A stretch of 64,000 nucleotides of DNA from Rhipidocladum racemiflorum (lineage: Eukaryota > Streptophyta > Magnoliopsida > Poales > Poaceae): NCBI GenBank assembly GCA_036346355.1, contig CM070585.1, positions 8,695,001 to 8,759,000 of the forward strand. The letters are read 5' to 3'. Below the pieces are notes generated by a model. The model was not told where the DNA came from. It did not search any database and saw only the letters and a program-made list of their open reading frames with translations. Every line of letters begins with the position of its first letter. Position 1 is the first letter of the stretch. Positions 35,102 through 46,939 of this stretch are shown piece after piece. A program made the translations under genes and the position numbers.

Positions 35102-36691
35102 AACAGCAGAAGCTCTGCAGTTTAATTTTTTAAGCAAGGGCGAAATATATACTTGAGCTTGCACTGTATTCGCCTTTTGAGGCTTGGACAAAGTCTTACA
35201 TGGACAGTTCACACCCGAGACAAGACGAGGGCTCCAACAATTTATTTCGGCTGTAAAGTAGGCTGCAGCTTTGCTCATTTTGCTTGGCAAGGGAGCACAC
35301 GCCGAACAAAGTGTATTTCGTTCCACTGGACAGTTGTACTAGTATCTCAAACAAATTCGGGTTATTCAGGGTGCATGCATGGTACGTACAAATTATAATA
35401 GTCACGTTAATGTGTAGCCCAGGACAACAGTCACCAGCTGTTGCAAGTGTCAACACCAACAACTCCACGCAATGCGATCGCAAGCACACATTAACTCGCG
35501 CCTTCGTATTAAAAGTATCCGAGGTGCATCATACAGAAGGCGTACAGCCGCGAGTTCGTGCACGTGCTCTGGCTGTCGAGTACTCCGCCTCTGCTCCCGG
35601 GGGCACTCGATGGGAAGGGATTTAACTGCAGAAACGGACGACACCGCTGGACCACAATAATACCATTTATTACTGCGATTAGTGTAGTATAATGACCATT
35701 ACTGCAGCTATTTAATCGCGGTCTGACCTTATTAATGCCCACGCCTAATCGTGGGGATCGAATGGAGCGTGCGTGAAGCATCGGCCGGACAGTACGTACC
35801 AGATCACCCGTGCCGGCCAATATTCCCTCCTGGTAGGCCAGGCAGGGCTACTTTTAAATGTCGTAACGAACGACCGTGATATATATAAGTATATGTGCTG
35901 GTACGGAGCATATAGTATCGAACCACTGGCACGTACGTCCGGCTGCTGTAAAGCGTGTGTTCCCCCGGGAACGCCTCACGTACGCCGGCCGAGCGATCGG
36001 AGCTGGGATCCTGCAGCGTCGTCGCCCTCCGCTCCAGCGGCTACCAAAGCCCCCGATCCGATCTTGATAGTGGGGCCGTACCGCTGTAAAGTACGCTCTC
36101 GAGGCTGCATGGCGGTGTGGCACGGTTGTGCTTCCGACCGCGAGGAGACACCGAACGGCCAGCGCGGGAGTAGTTTAAACCGTTTACGACGCGACACGAT
36201 CTTGGCGCAGCGCCGTGTGCTGATACGGCGCGGGCTTGGCGACACCGCGCCAGCTGCCGACGGCTGCCGCTGCGGTTTCGCAACTGCCGCACGCACTCTC
36301 GTACCAGAAAGGCGAGGCAGGACCGCAGGAGGAGCCTCCGCTCCGCTTGCAGCCGCGGCGCAACGTGCGACGACACCGCGGCCTCGTTGGAGTTTTTTGT
36401 TTCGCGTCCTGCCGCGGTCGCGCGCGAGGAGCCGTGAGCGCACGTGCCGGGAGACATTCGCGGTGGCTAATAATGAAGGGCCTCGTGGCTGCCGGAGCTA
36501 GTCACTCAGCTCACCGGGGGGGAAGCGGCGGAGCATAACAACCGGGACATGAGGACAGCGACAGCAGGTATGATTTGATTCGGTCACAGCGAGGCTTTGT
36601 ATGAGCTTTTGGGGGCGGAGCCACCTGGCGTTTTGTTGGGGCCTCCGTGGCAAAAGGCTGCCGGGCAAGGGAGGCTTGCCGATCGATGCTG
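35100..36691. other. Intergenic, GC-rich from about 35940, no gene recognised
   Basis: A 242-residue frame (35773-36501) and overlapping frames on the other strand are open because the region is GC-rich. None shows a known domain, conserved-looking motif or splice structure. The stretch was interrupted by copia D and resumes at 43314. Confidence 0.5.
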
Positions 36692-36696
36692 GTTTC
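36692..36696. repeat. Left target-site duplication GTTTC of copia D
   Basis: Repeated at 43309-43313. Confidence 0.93.
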
Positions 36697-36914
36697 TGTT
36701 AGACAACCTCGCTATCGAATAGTCCGGGGTTGCCTAATAGATCTAAAGTGGAGAACAGAGAGAGAGGGCGAGAGACACAATATGAGGAGGAACGGGTCTG
36801 CTTTATTATTCTGTATGCTTGTGTACAATGGGGTGACCCCTGCCTCCTATATATAAGCGGTTCTGGCAGAGATAAGGAAGAGTCCATATCGGATACGAAT
36901 CCGGTTTCCTAACA
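36697..36914 (-). mobile_element. Copia element D, 3' LTR (218 bp)
   Basis: TGTTAG...CTAACA termini, same length as the copy at 43091-43308. On the - strand it is preceded by GAAGAGTCCAAGGAG, a polypurine tract. The two LTRs differ at only a few sites, so the insertion is young compared with the others here. Confidence 0.95.
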
Positions 36915-37216
36915 CTCCTTGGACTCTTCAACTGCGAGATGCATATGCCTCATTAAAACTCCATAAAACCCGATTGGGAAAAATAATTGGAGAAAGAGTA
37001 CATAGCACACGCTTGCTGTGTTGCACGGATTGCCTCATCAAAAACCTTATGTAAGAAAACTTCAATGAAAAACTTACTTAAGGAAAAGAGTACAATCCAC
37101 CCAAACTTCAATGTTAATCTTCAAGATTTACGTTGGGTACTCAAACTTCATGGTTGAGATTTATGTAGGAGTATGTGAAAAATCTCCCCCTGAAATCTGC
37201 ACTTCTCTAAGCCTCA

Positions 37217-37880
37217 TCATCCCGATTCCTCTAATACATCTTTCAAAGGAAGATCTGGGAGTGACTTAGTGAATAAATCTGCGAGATTTTCACACGACTT
37301 AGTATGCAATATCTTTATCTCGTTCATCTTATGCATTTCATGAGCATAAAAGAACTTGGGGTTGATATGCTTTGTAAGGTTACTCTTCACATATCCCATT
37401 TGTACTTGTGCAACACAAGTGCATTATCTTCATAAATAATAGTGGGGTTTGTTCCATGTTCGGACCACATGACTTACGGATGTGGTGAACCATTCTTCAA
37501 GCCATGCACATTCCCGAGAGGCTTCATACAATGCAATGATTTACGAGTGGTTAGTCGACGTCGAGACAAGAGTCCGCTTAGACGACTTCCAAGAAATTGC
37601 CGTTCCACCGCAAAGGAAAACATACCCAGCTTGTGACTTGCCTGTATGCGGTCCGATAGGTACCAAAGATCGGCGTAGCCAACTAAATTCAATTCATTGT
37701 TTCTTCAGTAAAACAAGCCGAGGTCTTTGCTTCCTTGAAGGTAACGGAAGATGTCCTTCACCCCTTTCCAATGCCTTTTGGTGGGTTACGCCTTTGTCAG
37801 TGCTAGCAAATTCACTGGCCGACGCAATGTCCGGCCTAGTGCTATTCAGAAGGTACATGAGCGCTCCAATTGCACTCAAG
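37217..37880 (-). pseudogene. Element D RNase H (broken)
   Basis: On the - strand the segment at 37879-37694 carries the Tyr-Leu-Leu-Asn-Ser-Thr-Arg-Pro-Asp linker. 37399-37217 carries the C-terminal Leu-Ala-Asp-Leu-Phe-Thr-Lys-Ser-Leu motif. The two are in different frames. RNase H would degrade the RNA template during cDNA synthesis. Confidence 0.85.
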
Positions 37881-38850
37881 TATGGGAATTCCGCTCCCGT
37901 GACTTCCTCCCCTCTTCTTTAGGCCTCATGCGGGTCTCGGTCTGCTTGGAGTGACCGTCCGACCATTGGGGTCTGTGCGGGTTATGCCTAGTCAACGCCA
38001 AATCTCTCCAACACTTGCTGCGTGTAGGATGCTTGGTGTACCCAGATTCCGCCTTGGACATGTTCAAGCCGCAAGCCTAAACAGAACTTGGTTTTACCCA
38101 AGTCTTTCATTTCAAACTCAGATTTCAAGTATGTGCATGCTTCTTCAATTTCCTCATCCGTCCCAATGATGTTCAAGTCATCTACATAGACGGAGATTAT
38201 ACAAAATCCATTCGTGGATCGTTGTATAAATACACATGGACAATCTTCATTGTTAGTGTAGCCTTTCTTGCAGAGAAAGTCACTCAAACGATTGTACCAC
38301 ATTCTTCCCCGATCGTTTTAGCCCATACGGTGATTTCTCCAATTTCACATCATATAGGTTTCTCGTTTGCTCTGTCTTGGTTCGGGATAGGGATACCTTC
38401 CTGTACTTTCATATAAATCTCCGAATCCAAGTTTCCATACAAATATCTTTGTGACAACATCCATTAGCTTCATTTTCAACTTCAAGTTGACTGCCATTGA
38501 GATCAAGTATCTAAAGGTAATTCCACCCATGACCGAGAATAGGTTTCTTCATAATCAACCCCAGGACGTTGAGTGAAACCTTGAGCGACAAGCCTTGCCT
38601 TGTACCTTATAACTTCATTTTTCATTCCTCTTCCGAACAAAAACCCATTTGTGCCCCACGGGTTTATATGGGGAGCCGTGCGGCACACGTGCCCAAACAC
38701 CTCTCTTTTGTTTAGAGAAACTAACTCTGCAGTTGATTGCCTTCTTCCAATCTTCCCAATCGAGCCTTTTCTTGCACTCTGCGAGAGATGCGAGCTCGGG
38801 ATCATGATTAATGATCGTGGCAATCTTCTTTGCAAAGTATGCATCGACAT
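37881..38850 (-). pseudogene. Element D reverse transcriptase (broken)
   Basis: The N-terminal part (Arg-Tyr-Lys-Ala-Arg-Leu-Val-Ala-Gln-Gly-Phe) is at about 38620-38590. The intact-looking palm with the Tyr-Val-Asp-Asp box is at 38302-37988. Between them the frame shifts several times, although the domain order is normal. The Tyr-Val-Asp-Asp frame itself is uninterrupted for 104 residues. Confidence 0.9.
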
Positions 38851-39035
38851 TGGTACGTTGCTCTATTCATCGATTCTCCCGTTATTACAAAGTTTATGGC
38901 CATTTCATCATGGGGTGCTTCGTGCACTTCTACTTGCTCTTCATTGCTATTTCCCATTCCAGAGCAAGTTCCTTTAGTTTTTCTCCGCCAATGTGTGCGC
39001 ACACATTATTTCCGCGGCTTCTTCCAATGGAAGGT

Positions 39036-40190
39036 TCAGATCTGGAATTGCCTTTTCCACAGGCTTCTTTCCGGTGCAGGTCTCAACTGGCTCCCCTTCT
39101 TGCTTTGGGGCACTTTTGTGATTGGTGTGGTAAGTCCTCTCGCCGCTTTTCCCAGACGTCTCCGGTACTTTGGGTTTGAGAAGCCGATCTCCTGTTCTTT
39201 TTCTTTGAGGCCTCGAGCAGGATGAGGGATACCTTCCGCTTTCTTTGGTATTTCCACCCTCTCTGGTGCATTTCTTGCTGGTACATGCGACTTAACCACG
39301 CTCTTGAGATCACAAAAATGATCGAGGCAGTTCATTTGCTAAATTCTCGCAAATCAATTATCTTCTGGACTTCTTGATTTGCTTCATTAGTGCGAGGGTC
39401 ATGCGGGGATCCCAGTGGAATGCCATACTATTTCCGGCATTTTTCATCCAATGGTTGATTCTCTCCCCTAATGACGGAAATGGTCCTCGTCAAAGATGCA
39501 ATCGGCGAATCGAGTGTGTGTAAGTCTCGATCATGGGTTCCAAATACCTGACTATGGATGCACTCTCATAACCAACGTATATCCCAGACTTGCAGAGAGG
39601 GTCCATTGTAGTCCGCTGTGGGGTGGTATAGGTACATATACCATACAACCAAATTTTCTAAGATGGGAAATCTTCGGGATGACCCCTTGCACTAGTTGCA
39701 TAGGTGAATGGATGTTGTAGGCCGATGGTCTATAATTGATGAGTCTTCTTTGCGTGCGAGGCTGCGTGTCCCCAACAAGTGTTGGGCAAGTTACAACTCT
39801 GCAAGAGCGATGCGGCAATGAACTTAATCCTTTTATTAGTGCTTCAATAGCCCATTTTGCGTATGGACGTGCGGTATGCAGTGCTCAACAGCTTATTCCC
39901 GTTCTTTGTACAATAATCATCAAATGCCTTGGAAGTAAATTCGCCGGCATTGTCCAATCGAATGGACTTCACGCGATGATCGTGAAAAGCATTCTTAATT
40001 CGATGATCTGCGAGATCAACTTTGCGAATGCATGATTCCTTGTTGACAAACATGTATGCGACCATTTCGAGGAAGCATCAATGAGCACCATAAAGTATCG
40101 AACGGCCACGACAAGGGCTGAATCGACCGCAAATATCCCCTGAATGCGTTCCAGAATGCAGGATTTCATGTTGCACTTTCATAACAGAGG
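39036..40190 (-). pseudogene. Element D integrase (broken)
   Basis: Read on the - strand, the catalytic Ile-Arg-Leu-Asp-Asn-Ala-Gly-Glu-Phe segment lies at about 39955, followed by a Trp-free, frame-shifted remainder. The C-terminal copia segment (Phe-Gly-Cys-Met-Val-Tyr-Val-Pro) is at about 39640. Sequence at 39036-39500 is the variable linker to reverse transcriptase. Confidence 0.8.
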
Positions 40191-40769
40191 GTCTAGTTAT
40201 TAATTTCTGGCACATGCATGGCACACAAAATCTTCGTGATTCGGGAAATTCTTAACATTAATGCCATGACCTTGTGAGTTGTTAACTATATTTCTCATCA
40301 ATCTAAGACCAGGATGACCTAATCTACAATGCCATAAAGCAAATAATTGAGCTTCTAAAGACAGTCTTCAAAGAAGTATACCTTTGCGTGTGCATTGATT
40401 TTCGTGTAGTACAACCCGATTCATATGAGGACATTTTTCTAGTACCATCTTTCCGTATTCCGCGTGCTTCACAATGCACAAGTGTTCTTTGCCATTTTCT
40501 TCATTGGTTTCTACGTGAAACCCATTGGCGCGGATATCTTTGAAACTTAAGAGAGTGCGGGTTGATTCAGGGTACAAGAGGGCTTCTTCAATTACCAAAG
40601 TTGTACCCATTGGCAATATAATTGTGGCTCTTCCTGAGCCTATTATATGCGTATCGCTTCCTGCGATAGTCGTAATCCTTCCAGCGTTCTTCGTGATCGT
40701 CTGGAAGTATTTCGACTCTCTTAAGATGGTATTTGTTGTGCCACTATCAACAATGCATATTTCCTCCAT
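40191..40769 (-). pseudogene. Element D protease and GAG-pre-integrase domain
   Basis: The 133-residue frame (40769-40368) begins with the aspartic protease signature Val-Asp-Ser-Gly-Thr-Thr-Asn-Thr-Ile. The GAG-pre-integrase domain (Leu-Trp-His-Cys-Arg-Leu-Gly-His-Pro-Gly) follows at about 40336-40300, with a His/Cys-rich end near 40220. It is the first recognisable coding segment of the element on this strand; nothing resembling gag precedes it. Confidence 0.85.
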
Positions 40770-43073
40770 TGGGCGCTACACGATTTCTAGATGAAAAGAA
40801 AAATAATTCTAATCATAAAGTGGCTAAGTAATTCAAAAAAATTGCTTGTAAAGAAAGAATACTGGAATAAAGAATAAATTGTAATTCTATTCATGAGAAA
40901 AAGTATGCTCTTCGAGAGCTTACTATTCATTATGCAATCTGATGTCTATGTGAGATAATTCTGACAATTCATGTCAGTTCTTCAAAAACTCACGTTAGAT
41001 AATGCCACACCTTTGCACATTCATAAGGTTCTTCCATTAGATTACTACGTGTAATCTAATAGGAAATGGCTGCTAGATTTAATAAAATGCATAATTGAAT
41101 TCTCATGAGTTTCCAGCAAACTAAAAGAAAGCAATGATATCAAGATTCATATATTCAAAGATGAATGCAAAATTCATAAGTACAAGATTCATAAGTACGG
41201 AATTCATAAATGCAAAATTCATAAGTGCAAGATTCATAAATGCAGGATTCATCAATACAGTATTCATAACTGCAAAATTCATATATACACAGATTCATAA
41301 ATATTCGTAATAAACAATAATTGCACAATTCATAAAATCATAAATGCGAGAAATAAATTCTCGTAAATTTCCGAATTTTTCTTAGTATTTGGCAATTTTA
41401 TTAATTATACAAGCAATTTTCCAAGATCACTTGATAATGTAAAATAAATTGCAACATGAATTAAACATGGCATAAGTCTAATTACAACTTATATAATTCT
41501 TGTTGGTAACGAAAGCAGGTAATGAATATCTCTGTCAATTTGACTCTTGGCCAGTCAACTCCGCCCTAGGGCTCACATGAGGAGGGAGCACTTCCCGTTT
41601 CCGGGTGCCAATTAAAGAACCAAGCCTCATGTGTGTTTTCCTAGACACCAATTGTCTTATATCTGTTTATTCATTACCAAAATCAAATCCCAACCACTCA
41701 TGTTCTCATAAACTGTTGTATGAGAAATTCTGGAATTTTCCTAACACTTTTCATAATTTCTGCTAATTTCCAAGCAATTTTCAGAATTACTTTACAACAG
41801 GAAATTGAATTTCAGCAAAAATCAACATGACATAATTCATAAATTCGTAAATTCGGAAAATAAATTCTCAGGAATTTCCGATATTCTAAACGGGGCAATT
41901 ATTGCAAAAATTCATACAAAAATTCATAAATGCAGAAAATAAGGCTGAGTACAAATTCAAACAGAGCCATAAATTTTTTTTTTTTGGATTTTCCTGATAA
42001 TTTTCATATTTTTCTGGTAATTTCCAGATTTTCTAATCAATTTTCTGAATTTCTAATCACTTTCTGGAAAAGAAAAACAGAAAAGGAAAATTAGGGAGGG
42101 CAAAAGGGTAAATTCCCATGCCCATGCCCTCCTGTGCGTGAGACTCCAAGTCCAAACTAAATTGGATTTTGGCTCAACTTTCCAAGTCCGGTTGGACTTT
42201 GTCCTGCCTGTATTGGACTTTGTAGCCTTCCTGTAATGGACTTCAAGTCCATGTCCTTTGCGGCTTGGGGCCTCCCGTGCGATGGCCTGCGGCTTCAAGC
42301 TGGGGCATGCGACGGACAACAGGTCCGGCGGCCGGATTGAGCGCCAGAGGCCGAAGCGAGGCTCCGTCGTGGCGTGGGTGATGCAGGGCGGCGTATGGGG
42401 TGGCTGCGGCGGGCAGACAGAGCCGACACGGGTCGAGCCGTCTTGGCTGTCAGCGGCAGATCTGGGCGGCGGCGAGCGATCACTTCAGCGCTCCGGCGCA
42501 GGCTACCACAATAGCGCTTGGCGAGCGCAAGCGGCGAGGCTGCCCGGGCGCGCGGCAAGCCGGTGCTGTCCTTCTGATGGACCTTAGCCAGCGGCCCTCG
42601 GCAGCGGCGGCTCGCCAGGTTAGCGACAAGCGGAAGCGGCAGCGAAGTCGAGCGGCGGTCTGCGCATTTGGACCGAGCTGGCGGCTTCAAGCGCGCCGTC
42701 CGACGGTGCTTCATGGCCGACGGTCCTTCATGACCAAGAGAATCGGCCAGCTGTTGATCCAAACGACGGTGGATGTCAGCCTCGGCTTCATGCCGATCTT
42801 TGATCTCCAGCCGTGGTTAGCAATTTGCTTCGTCCAAAGCCAAAATACAATGCTTCATAGGACATGGCTTCGTGCCATTACTCTTGTAAAATTGATCTGT
42901 AATTGATACTGGATGGCAGTAGCTTCATGCCATAGTCCCTTGCTTCGTGCAAGGTTTTGCAGAAAGTTTGCGAAACGTAGCTTCGTGCCTACGTAGGACA
43001 TAATAGAAACAAACGAGCGATTCAATCTCTCGTTGCTCACCTTCCTCACCTTTCAATCTATTCTCCGGGTAGA
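40770..43073 (-). other. Element D 2.3 kb leader without recognisable gag
   Basis: Between the primer-binding site and the protease frame there is AT-rich sequence (40770-42050), holding a 15-bp tandem repeat, and then GC-richer sequence (42060-43070). The GC-rich frames (for example 42295-42762) have no capsid or zinc-knuckle motif. On the element's own strand the words GGCACGAAGC and GGCATGAAGC recur, about seven times between 42780 and 43085. Confidence 0.6.
41172..41302. repeat. 15-bp tandem repeat, about 8 copies
   Basis: The unit ATTCATAAGTGCAAG repeats with small changes (ATTCATAAATGCAAA and similar). Looser ATTCATA words continue on both sides. Confidence 0.85.
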
Positions 43074-43090
43074 GCTTCGTGCTGATAACG
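43074..43090 (-). other. Primer-binding region of element D
   Basis: Immediately inside the 5' LTR the - strand reads CGTTATCAGCACGAAGC. Some plant copia lineages have a similar sequence here instead of TGGTATCAGAGC. Which tRNA it would pair with is not settled by the sequence. Confidence 0.55.
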
Positions 43091-43308
43091 TGTTAGACAA
43101 CCTCGCTATCGAATAGTCCGGGGTTGCCTAATAGATCTAAAGTGGAGAACAGAGAGAGAGGCGAGACACAATATGAGGAGGAGCAGTCTGCTTTATTATT
43201 ATTCTGTATGCTTGTGTACAATGGGGTGACCCCCTGCCTCCTATATATAGCGGTTCTGCTTAGAGATAAGGAAGAGTCCATATCGGATACGAATCCGGTT
43301 TCCTAACA
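43091..43308 (-). mobile_element. Copia element D, 5' LTR (218 bp)
   Basis: Partner of 36697-36914 with identical termini and GTTTC on its outer side. Read on the - strand, it includes a TATATATAGG-like TATA region near 43247, the likely promoter. Confidence 0.95.
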
Positions 43309-43313
43309 GTTTC
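43309..43313. repeat. Right target-site duplication GTTTC of copia D
   Basis: Identical to 36692-36696. Confidence 0.93.
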
Positions 43314-44295
43314 CTCCGAAATTTCATGGATGCGAGACCTCAAGGGACCCAACCAACAGAGAACCACCAAGGCATGAACAATTCAGCGGAGCGCGTCTGC
43401 AAAATTTGGCGCAAAAGAATTGAAGATACGCAGAACATTGCAGCTGCGCCTTGATCCTAGTGCCATATATTGTACTACCTCCTGGACTGCTGCAAAAGAT
43501 TGTTTGAATCTGGCAGACGGCTTGCTTTTGCTTAGCCCCAGGGTGTTTCACTACGAATCTCTTGAAATGTGTAAAGCATACAGTAGCCAGTTCTCTCTCT
43601 ACGGGTCCCATCTCGCTGATCTCCAAGGGCGACCTCTTGTCTCTTGCTCGTTGACAAGAGATGTCTCTGTCTCCCCCTTTCACGCTCGAATCCGAGGGAG
43701 ATACTGCTGTTTCATCAACCCAGGCACACGTACTAGCAGCACGTATGTGAAATCTACTCGCTGTGATGGGACCAGCTACTCTCCTTCGTCCATTTTTTAT
43801 AAAGCTTATTTTTTAAATAATTTTGTTATACCTATATTTATTCTCATTCACACAAAGTATATCTGTGTTTTGAGCATTTTTGGTGCTCAGGTTTGAGTTT
43901 GTTTTGAGATGAGCAATTTAAGTTGCGGTAGCCCACGGCCAGAGGTCGGAGCATTACGAGGTCGAGACTTTGTCAGGTTGGCTCTTAAGAGGTCGGGACA
44001 CCCTTAAGTGGAGTTAAGCTAAGATGAGATTCTTAGTTTTGTGATTGTTCAGCTGATTACTGTTTATCATTTTGAGCAATGCTATGTGATGCGTTTTCCT
44101 TGTCTGTGATGGTTGCAGAATTTCAGAGCTAGATCATGGTGAGGCAAAGAAGATCGGGACTAGGCTGCGAGAGCTAAGGTCCAGACGGTCAAGGTACCGC
44201 CAGAAGATGACTGAAGCCAAAGAGTGGCTGCGAACCAGGACGACAAGTTGATGGTTGAGATACTAACTTGAACCATACTCAAGTGAAGGAGGATC
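43314..44295. other. Intergenic / element-derived, unassigned
   Basis: No domain is recognised. The 158-residue frame at 43420-43896 shows no known motif. 43850-44290 has the look of untranslated LTR-element sequence but no ends can be set. Confidence 0.4.
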
Positions 44296-44303
44296 GTTGG
44301 ATC

Positions 44304-44561
44304 TAGGGCTGGAAAAAAAAGCTCGTTGAGCTGGCTCGGTGGCTCGTTTCAAAATTGCTCTGATTACATTCATTTTTCTTTTAAAATAAAAATTAGTTGA
44401 TTTGGAACCAGAGTCAACTTCGGCTCGGCTCATTAGGCTCGGCTCGTTAAGCTCGATTCAAAGTTGGGTCTCAAACAATACAGGAGACTATAATAAATAA
44501 GAATAAATCAGTGTCGAAGAAAGCTCGAAAAAAAGTTCAACTAGCTCGTTATCCACCCCTA
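44304..44561. mobile_element. hAT-type MITE, 258 bp, 8-bp TSD GTTGGATC
   Basis: The termini TAGGGCTGGA and TAGGGGTGGA (right end, reverse complement) are inverted repeats. Exact 8-bp duplications GTTGGATC lie at 44296-44303 and 44562-44569. Inside are inverted GCTCGTTGAGC / GGCTCGGCTC words. Non-coding, so it would need a transposase in trans. Confidence 0.9.
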
Positions 44562-44569
44562 GTTGGATC

Positions 44570-45342
44570 ATGGATTCGCAAGTTGAGTAGTAGTTAAGTT
44601 AGTATGCGGATGTGTGGATAAAAACCCGTTATGTTGTTGGGTTACGGGTTAGCCCATATGTGAGTTGAGGGAGTAAATCTGAACCTTTGATGAGGCTTCT
44701 GGAGGGACAAAAATATCATCTAAGGGTGGAGACTGAGAGTAAATATGAATCCTTAATGAGGCTTCTTGAGGGACAAGAAGGTCACCTCAGGGTGGATATT
44801 GTTCCCATTGTGCTATAAATAGAGGGGTGGGGGTATGCCCCGTAAGAGGGGATTCTTTGGTTGCTTCAAAGAAGTTGTCCACCAAATTGTGTGGCTTTGG
44901 AAATCCTCATTTTCAAGTGTTGCAAGATTTAGTTTTTATATTTTGAAATTTATTTCAATTCTTGTATCTTTACTTTGTGTTCTTTGGATTTCTCTCCCCT
45001 CCTTCTAAGTGTTTTTCGATTTTGTGCCAAGGATGAAAGACTACTGGATGAATCTTCAATATATCATATCCTAGTCATTTAGGCAATTTACAGCCTTTTC
45101 TTTTCAGTTCTGACAAGAAAGTAATCTTTTGTGCTTGAAAGAAGAAAGATTTTTGTAGATCATGTTCTTATCTGTTTAAAAAGTTGTTCTCTAGTGTTCT
45201 TGCTTGCTGTGACTTGTGGGAGGTTATTCAAGTCTATTTTGATCAACAGAACCTCACGAACAAGTCCAGGGTGAAGTTTTTGCTAAGATTTGGTTCTTTG
45301 ATGCAATCTTCTTCAAACTGAAAAAGGTTAGATCCTGACAAC
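44570..45342 (+). mobile_element. LTR-like sequence with TATA box, unclassified
   Basis: A TATAAATAG box at about 44815 follows a 66-bp tandem duplication (44673-44804), and a T-rich leader follows. This looks like the promoter part of an LTR, but no TG...CA ends, partner LTR or coding region were identified. Confidence 0.4.
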
Positions 45343-45347
45343 AGCTA

Positions 45348-46041
45348 TGTCGACGATTGGGGAGCAGGCCTCCGCCGAGCTTACTTAGTTGATTGAGAGA
45401 TCAACTCTGTCCCCTTCTTGCGTGAAGGGCTGCTTCCGAAGGATGCCCGGTCTCATCGAATTAGCACGCTCCAAGAACGACACAGGGATTTATCCTGATT
45501 CGGGTCTCTCACGAGGGAGATAATAACCCTACTCAAGTGTGGTGTGTATTGTGTATATATGTTCTACCTTGTCCTTCTCCCCAATGTCTGGGAGGTATTT
45601 ATAATTTACAAGGATATCGTGTCGGTTACGGCCCGTGCCACGAACGTCTGACCGTGTCCGAGGCGGTCGTAACCAAATCCTAAATTCATGCCACGTCCTC
45701 GTCATGGGCGCAATGGCTCTTCGGGATGGCGCAATCATCGCCATTCAGTTGCAACTGTTAGCTACAACTACACGGCCACGCAGCCCAAGCACGAGCTAGG
45801 GCCGAGCTAACTTGGCCCTAGCCCGAACAAGCACGTCCGAGCTGCGCGCTCAGGCGCTTAGCCAGGCAACGAGCCCGTAACAAACGAGCAAGAAGCTCAC
45901 ACCGAACGGGCAAGTCGGGCAATGACGCTCGACCTTCCTTGGGCCATCCTCGGGAACAACTGTTCGAGATACGCGAGGTCGAAGCTAGCCCTGGCTGCTG
46001 TGGCGTTATGGTAGTTATGGGAATTACCCCAATCCCCGACA
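45348..46041 (-). mobile_element. Gypsy LTR, 694 bp, same family as 28051-28685
   Basis: On the + strand it opens TGTCGACGATTGG and closes AATCCCCGACA, like the solo LTR at 28051. The adjacent GCTAGCCCCCGAGGCTC reads on the - strand as a G-rich polypurine tract leading into the LTR, so 46042-46110 is probably element interior. Alternatively the flanking (A)GCTA on both sides is a damaged duplication and this is a solo LTR. Confidence 0.75.
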
Positions 46042-46109
46042 GCTAGCCCCCGAGGCTCAAGTAGGGAATCGTTCGAAGGGGCCTTCCCCTTGAGCCTATT
46101 GACCCACAT

Positions 46110-46260
46110 GGAAATGGCGACAGAGTCTCTGTAGCCAAGACCTGTTGCCAATTCAAGTGGCGATAGGTGGGTATTTTTGCCATTTTTTGATTCTGTATAT
46201 TATTTCTATAATTTTTTTAAAAAATATATTATTTGAAAAAATAATTCGCTGAAGCTTCAT
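46110..46260 (+). repeat. Hairpin-rich repeat, left copy (fragment)
   Basis: About two GGCGACAG/CTGTTGCC hairpin words are followed by an AT tail containing ATATTATTTCTATAA. The same hairpins and the same AT tail occur in reverse orientation at 58060-58340. Confidence 0.65.
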
Positions 46261-46920
46261 TGCGGAAATTATATAACAGTGTGCTGAATGAAATATGATA
46301 TCATCCTTACTTATTCCTCTTACCTTTTTTTATCTTATTGTCATTCGTAAAATATAATTTATTCCATCTAGTTGTTCAGTAATCATTGATGGTATTTTTT
46401 TATTCTTGTCACTTGATTCCTTCATAGTTGTTGTTTATTATTAGTTTATGACAAGTTTAAATATAAATTTTGTTATGTAGATCCTATATATTCTGCCAAT
46501 TTGTAGCTATAATCTAGATATCATGGAGCAACTATATTATTAGGGTGCTTGATCACAAGGATGTAGATCCAGCAAGACTGATATGGTTGTGAGGAGATCG
46601 AGCTCGGCAAGGAAGGTGATACAGGCGTGCTGCCGTCGCCGTGGTTGTGGTACAATTCAGGCATTACAACGTAGGTGGGGCAACAGAGCTCGGCACGGCA
46701 CGGTGGCGGAGCCAAGGGAACAATGTAGGCCGAACACATCGACGGAGGTGCTATGCATGAAGTGCCAAAGCTCAATATTTCCATTGAAGGCAGCCGAAGT
46801 GGCATGGTACGTAATATGATTTTTATCTGTAGCAATGCACTGATATTTAATTAGTGGTATATTAACTATATTACAGCGGGAGGGATACTACATATATTAC
46901 AGCCGGAAGCTTTCCGACTC
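46261..46920. other. AT-rich then mixed sequence, no gene recognised
   Basis: Short frames at 46521-46835 show no domain. Nothing else is supported. Confidence 0.4.
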
Positions 46921-46939
46921 CCTCAGCCCCCCACGTCAC

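Noticed and set aside
35773..36501. 242-residue + strand frame considered as a gene
   Set aside because: No recognisable domain, overlapping frames equally open, and no promoter or splice signals. Left as intergenic.
42295..42906. GC-rich frames in the copia D leader considered as gag
   Set aside because: No capsid or zinc-knuckle motif in any frame; composition alone explains the open frames.
46521..46835. 104-residue - strand frame near the left repeat array
   Set aside because: Short, no motif, and in a region without other gene signals.
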